From NCBI GenBank assembly GCA_029548025.1, contig JAKPOE010000032.1, positions 1 to 8,696 of the forward strand: a stretch of DNA of 8,696 nt, read 5' to 3'. Each line of letters opens with the position of its first letter. The first letter of the stretch is position 1. The notes beneath the pieces were generated by a model, which did not search any database, had not been told where the DNA came from, and saw nothing but the letters and a program-made list of their open reading frames with translations. The DNA is from Spirochaetota bacterium. GTDB lineage: Bacteria > Spirochaetota > UBA4802 > UB4802. Shown here one piece after another: positions 6,348-8,696 of the stretch. The position numbers and the translations under genes were made by a program.

Positions 6348-7000
6348 TTAAAAAGTGTTAATCCTCCTGCAAGTAATCCTGCAACAGGTTGATAGGTTTT
6401 ACGGTGAACAGGGCAGGGTCCATAGTGATATATAGCCTGTACATGTTCACGGGTGCCATATCCCTTGTGATGTGCAAAACCATATGCAGGATATTCAGCA
6501 TCAAGCTTATCCATGAATTCATCACGGGTTACCTTCGCAATGATTGATGCTGATGCAATGGTAAGCGAAAGGCTATCACCTTTTATAACTGATTGATATG
6601 GTATGGGCAGTGGAAACGAAAAATTACCATCTATGAAAATCATATTAGGTGTCATGGTATTGTTTTGTAAAAGCTGAACAATGGCATAATATGTTGCACC
6701 ATTAATATTCTTTTCATCTATTATATCGTGAGGTATTAGAACACATTCCCACCACAGGCAATGTGTAATAATTATTTCTTTTGCAGCCAATCTTTTTTTG
6801 GGAGATAATTTTTTTGAATCATTGACAACACCTATAACATCATCGGGGGGGTTAGCAAAAAAATGGCAGGGGTAAATAACCATACAAACAGCAAGAGGCC
6901 CCGCTAAAGAGCCTCTTCCTGCTTCATCAATGCCGCCTATTATTGTACAGCCTTTTTCATATTCATGAACTTCTAATGCAAAATCAGGTTTTTCACCCAT
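6344..7000 (-). CDS. rnhB: Ribonuclease HII
   Basis: RNase HII nicks RNA-DNA hybrids 5' of ribonucleotides embedded in DNA, starting ribonucleotide excision repair, and works in the cytoplasm with Mg/Mn. The 218-aa length is typical. Visible motifs are IIGGIDEAGRGSLAGPLAV (res. 20-38) with acidic D25 and E26, NDSKKLSPKKR, FIDGN with its Asp, and SLTIASASIIAKVTRD with the final acidic residue, then GYGTREHVQAI and GPCPVHRKTY. All four catalytic acids and the GRG motif are present, so it should be active. It begins 14 bp after rplS in a very AT-rich spacer with no Shine-Dalgarno, so it may depend on ribosomes coming from rplS. Its stop overlaps the start of the FliK-like gene. A run of seven C on the coding strand (6845-6851) encodes part of NPPDD. 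Confidence 0.97.
   Translation of the reverse strand: MGEKPDFALEVHEYEKGCTIIGGIDEAGRGSLAGPLAVCMVIYPCHFFANPPDDVIGVVNDSKKLSPKKRLAAKEIIITHCLWWECVLIPHDIIDEKNINGATYYAIVQLLQNNTMTPNMIFIDGNFSFPLPIPYQSVIKGDSLSLTIASASIIAKVTRDEFMDKLDAEYPAYGFAHHKGYGTREHVQAIYHYGPCPVHRKTYQPVAGLLAGGLTLFK
6363..6368 (-). promoter_or_regulatory. Distant perfect Shine-Dalgarno before the FliK-like gene
   Basis: The minus strand reads AGGAGG inside the last rnhB codons (Ala-Gly-Gly), 15 nt before ATG 6347. The match is perfect but the spacing is long. It may be only Gly-Gly coding, or may support re-initiation at the ATGA overlap. Confidence 0.3.
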
Positions 7001-7014
7001 AGTATAATTATTAT

Positions 7015-7437
7015 TTATACATTAGATTTTGTGCTTTCCTTTTGAGCGTCAATAGCTTCATGGGTAGTGGGAGTTTCAACCCCTTTTTTATGAACACGTA
7101 CTTCTCTAAGTTTTGCAGATTTACCAGTTCGCTCGCGTAAAAAATAAAGTTTTGCTCTGCGTTTTTTCCCCTTGCGCATTACAACAATTTTGTCAATTCG
7201 TGGTGAGTGCAGGGGAAATATTCTTTCAACGCCAACATCATAGGAAATACGTCGCACGGTAAAAGTTTTGCTTATGCCTTTATTATCAATTGCAATAACC
7301 ACACCTTCGTAAACCTGAATTCGTTCTTTGTCACCTTCAATAATTTTATAGTGGACCTTAACAGTGTCGCCCACTTCAAAATTGACATCACGGTAACTTT
7401 TACTTAATTCATTCTGAATTAATTGTATTGCTTTCAT
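7015..7437 (-). CDS. rplS: Large ribosomal subunit protein L19 (bL19)
   Basis: bL19 sits at the 30S-50S interface. The family core is clear: [30 protein letters not shown] (res. 20-49), [27 protein letters not shown] (58-84) and [22 protein letters not shown] (91-112). At 140 aa it is about 25 residues longer than the common 115-aa form; the extra C-terminal tail is rich in Lys, Thr, Glu and Ser and is probably disordered. ATG 7437 overlaps the trmD stop (ATGA) and has a strong Shine-Dalgarno 5 nt upstream, fitting the need for high ribosomal protein output from a shared transcript. Confidence 0.98.
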   Translation of the reverse strand: MKAIQLIQNELSKSYRDVNFEVGDTVKVHYKIIEGDKERIQVYEGVVIAIDNKGISKTFTVRRISYDVGVERIFPLHSPRIDKIVVMRKGKKRRAKLYFLRERTGKSAKLREVRVHKKGVETPTTHEAIDAQKESTKSNV

Positions 7438-8135
7438 TGTTTCACCTCATCTTTTTTTGCAATATACAATCTATAGAGATCAGGCCTTGTAGCCCTGGTT
7501 TTTTCAATACTCTTTTCTAAACGCCATCTGCGTATTTTTTCATGATCACCGCTAATCAGAATATCCGGCACACACATACCGTCAATTTCCCGAGGTCGGG
7601 TGTACTGTGGATATTCTAAAAGATAATTTTCAAAACTTTCATCCGATAGTGACTCGGGATTGGACATGAATCCCGGGATATAACGACATAAAGCATCAAT
7701 AATTACCAGCGCTGCGTATTCACCACCAGAAAGGACATAATCGCCTATTGATATTTCATAATCAACATAGCGGTTGATGACGCGCTGGTCAATGCCCTCA
7801 TACTGACCGCATATAAAAAGAAAGCTGTCATGGTGAAAAAGCTCTTTAACCATATCCTGATTCAAAACAGTTCCCGATGGTGAAGGGTAGAGCACCTTGC
7901 TGTCACCTTTACATGATTCAATAGCTTTCAATAAAGGGACGGGCATCAGCACCATGCCGCTGCCGCCGCCGTAGGGGTAATCATCGCATTGCCTGTACTG
8001 CCCTTCACCCCACTGTCGTAGATTGATACATTCAATATGGCATAAACCTTTTTCAATTGCTTTCCCTAACAGTCCTGATTTCAGTGGACTCTGGAAAAAA
8101 TCGGGGAATAGCGTTATGATTTTAAAGATCTTCAC
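7434..8135 (-). CDS. trmD: tRNA (guanine(37)-N1)-methyltransferase TrmD
   Basis: TrmD transfers a methyl group from S-adenosylmethionine to N1 of G37 in tRNAs with G36, preventing +1 frameshifting. It is a homodimeric SPOUT enzyme with a trefoil-knot SAM site. The 233-aa protein shows the N-terminal [24 protein letters not shown] (res. 54-63), [12 protein letters not shown] (107-118), [17 protein letters not shown] (127-143), and [18 protein letters not shown] (164-181). The usual catalytic (E/D)-D-S-F is D165-E166-S-F here, so Glu appears to stand at the general-base position. The start is GTG at 8135, overlapping the rimM stop by 4 nt (GTGA), with AAGGG 8 nt upstream. An upstream alternative is not needed because homology begins at residue 1. 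Confidence 0.97.
   Translation of the reverse strand: MKIFKIITLFPDFFQSPLKSGLLGKAIEKGLCHIECINLRQWGEGQYRQCDDYPYGGGSGMVLMPVPLLKAIESCKGDSKVLYPSPSGTVLNQDMVKELFHHDSFLFICGQYEGIDQRVINRYVDYEISIGDYVLSGGEYAALVIIDALCRYIPGFMSNPESLSDESFENYLLEYPQYTRPREIDGMCVPDILISGDHEKIRRWRLEKSIEKTRATRPDLYRLYIAKKDEVKQ
7443..7448 (-). promoter_or_regulatory. Strong ribosome binding site of rplS
   Basis: The minus strand reads GAGGTG (followed by A), ending 5 nt before ATG 7437, within the last trmD codons. It lets L19 be translated more strongly than the upstream trmD despite the overlapping start and stop. Confidence 0.7.
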
Positions 8136-8647
8136 TGAATCAACCCTTCAATAGGGAAAATCTCAAGGATATGCTCGTTAAGTCGTTGTGTGCTCACCAT
8201 ACTCTCAACAAAAGGAATAAAATATTCCTTCCCGGTGTACGTTTTTATTACCAGTACATCGGCTGCACCTGTTTGTAAAATATCAACAACCGTCCCCCAG
8301 TTTTCATTGTTATAATAAACAACACACCCTATTATAACAGAATAATGAAAACTACTGTCATCATACAACTGGACGTCATCAGCGTCTATAAAAATATCAC
8401 ATCCCTTTAACGCCTGTGCGGCTACATCATCATGTATTCCTTCTAAATAGCAGTAGCCTGTATGCTTTGCTGCAATAGTAAAATCAATTATGGCAAATGC
8501 TTTATAGTGGCCATGTATATTAACATATACTGGTGAACTGCCAGAAAAACGCTCGGGAAAATCAGTGATTATGAAAACTTTAAGGCACCCATCAAAACCA
8601 CGGATGCCGGAGATAACACCAATACGGAAAAATTCTTTACTGCTCAA
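8132..8647 (-). CDS. rimM: Ribosome maturation factor RimM
   Basis: RimM helps assemble the head of the 30S subunit by binding ribosomal protein S19 and 16S rRNA precursors. The 171-aa protein has the N-terminal RimM beta-barrel (res. 8-90; FRIGVISGIRGFDGCLKV near the start, and YCYLEGIHDDVAAQALKG at 66-82). It is followed by the PRC-barrel (about 97-171) with IIGCVVYYNNENWGTVVDI (105-123), ADVLVIKTYTGKEYFIPFV (129-147) and a terminal FPIEGLI. Length and domain order are normal; the first barrel is rather divergent, with RGFDG where most have HGLRG. The start is a rare TTG at 8647 overlapping the khpA stop codon by 2 nt, with GGA 6 nt upstream. No better in-frame ATG exists before the conserved region. 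Confidence 0.95.
   Translation of the reverse strand: MSSKEFFRIGVISGIRGFDGCLKVFIITDFPERFSGSSPVYVNIHGHYKAFAIIDFTIAAKHTGYCYLEGIHDDVAAQALKGCDIFIDADDVQLYDDSSFHYSVIIGCVVYYNNENWGTVVDILQTGAADVLVIKTYTGKEYFIPFVESMVSTQRLNEHILEIFPIEGLIQ
8144..8148 (-). promoter_or_regulatory. Ribosome binding site of trmD (supports the GTG start)
   Basis: The minus strand has AAGGG ending 8 nt before GTG 8135, inside the rimM tail. It supports starting trmD at this non-ATG codon. Confidence 0.55.
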
Positions 8648-8696
8648 TCAAGTATTTCCAGAACTATCCTTTTACCTGTTTTTGTAGCCGAAGCAT
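8644..8696 (-). CDS. khpA: KhpA (KH-domain RNA-binding protein), C-terminal end only
   Basis: Only the last 16 codons are inside the window: ASATKTGKRIVLEILD, then TGA at 8646-8644. This matches the typical end of the small KH-domain protein KhpA (YlqC), whose last strand reads GKRVxxEIL(D/E). KhpA is a roughly 75-80-aa RNA chaperone usually encoded between rpsP and rimM, exactly the position seen here. Its stop overlaps the rimM TTG start. The 5' part, and probably rpsP, lie beyond the right edge. The call rests on a short match plus strong synteny. Confidence 0.85.
   Translation of the reverse strand, partial: ASATKTGKRIVLEILD

Noticed and set aside
6845..6851. Run of seven G (C on the coding strand) in rnhB as a contingency tract
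   Set aside because: It encodes a normal Asn-Pro-Pro-Asp loop in an intact essential-type housekeeping gene; no sign of switching.
1..8696. Mobile elements, CRISPR arrays, tRNA genes or a defence island
   Set aside because: No transposase, integrase, direct-repeat array, cloverleaf or defence-type protein was seen; nearly the whole window is accounted for by tightly packed chromosomal genes.

Overview
The window is a low-GC (I judge roughly 38-40 %) bacterial chromosomal segment with no mobile elements, tRNA/rRNA genes or CRISPR. I infer a spirochaete (Spirochaetota) or close relative. Reasons: two lipoproteins with loose spirochaete-type lipoboxes; a FliK-like/FlhB-C-terminal (FlhX) gene pair inside the rimM-trmD-rplS-rnhB operon; an odd HD-GYP gene beside it; and yraN at the far end, an arrangement I recall near the Treponema rimM-trmD-rplS locus (memory, not checked). 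No rRNA or marker phylogeny is available here, so the phylum call is tentative.

Layout, left to right. (1) 1-947, minus strand: an unknown 213-aa lipoprotein gene followed after 30 bp by gatC, which is cut by the left edge and whose gatA/gatB partners would lie outside. (2) 948-1104: a 157-bp divergent intergenic region that must hold promoters for both sides. (3) 1105-3297, plus strand: a 730-aa lipoprotein of the sulfatase/alkaline-phosphatase superfamily that has Thr where true sulfatases have the formylglycine Cys. (4) 3298-3351: a 54-bp convergent gap. (5) 3352-8696, minus strand: one long operon, read right to left as khpA (3' end only) - rimM - trmD - rplS - rnhB - FliK-like - FlhB-C-terminal-like - HD-GYP-like - yraN. 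All junctions from khpA to rplS, and the one from rnhB to the FliK-like gene, overlap by 2-4 nt, which implies translational coupling.

Functionally the operon starts with ribosome and tRNA biogenesis (KhpA RNA chaperone, RimM 30S maturation, TrmD m1G37 tRNA methylation, L19), goes on to genome maintenance (RNase HII), and then carries two proteins resembling the flagellar export switch machinery (the FliK C-terminal domain and the FlhB cytoplasmic fragment). The same rnhB-FliK-like-FlhB-like order is found in Bacillus subtilis as rnhB-ylqG-ylqH. The operon ends with a signalling-type HD-GYP protein with a damaged HD motif and a YraN nuclease-fold protein.

I see no new defence or mobile system. 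The points most worth a second look are the flagellar-switch-like pair in a translation operon, the degenerate HD-GYP next to it, and the Thr-type sulfatase-fold lipoprotein.
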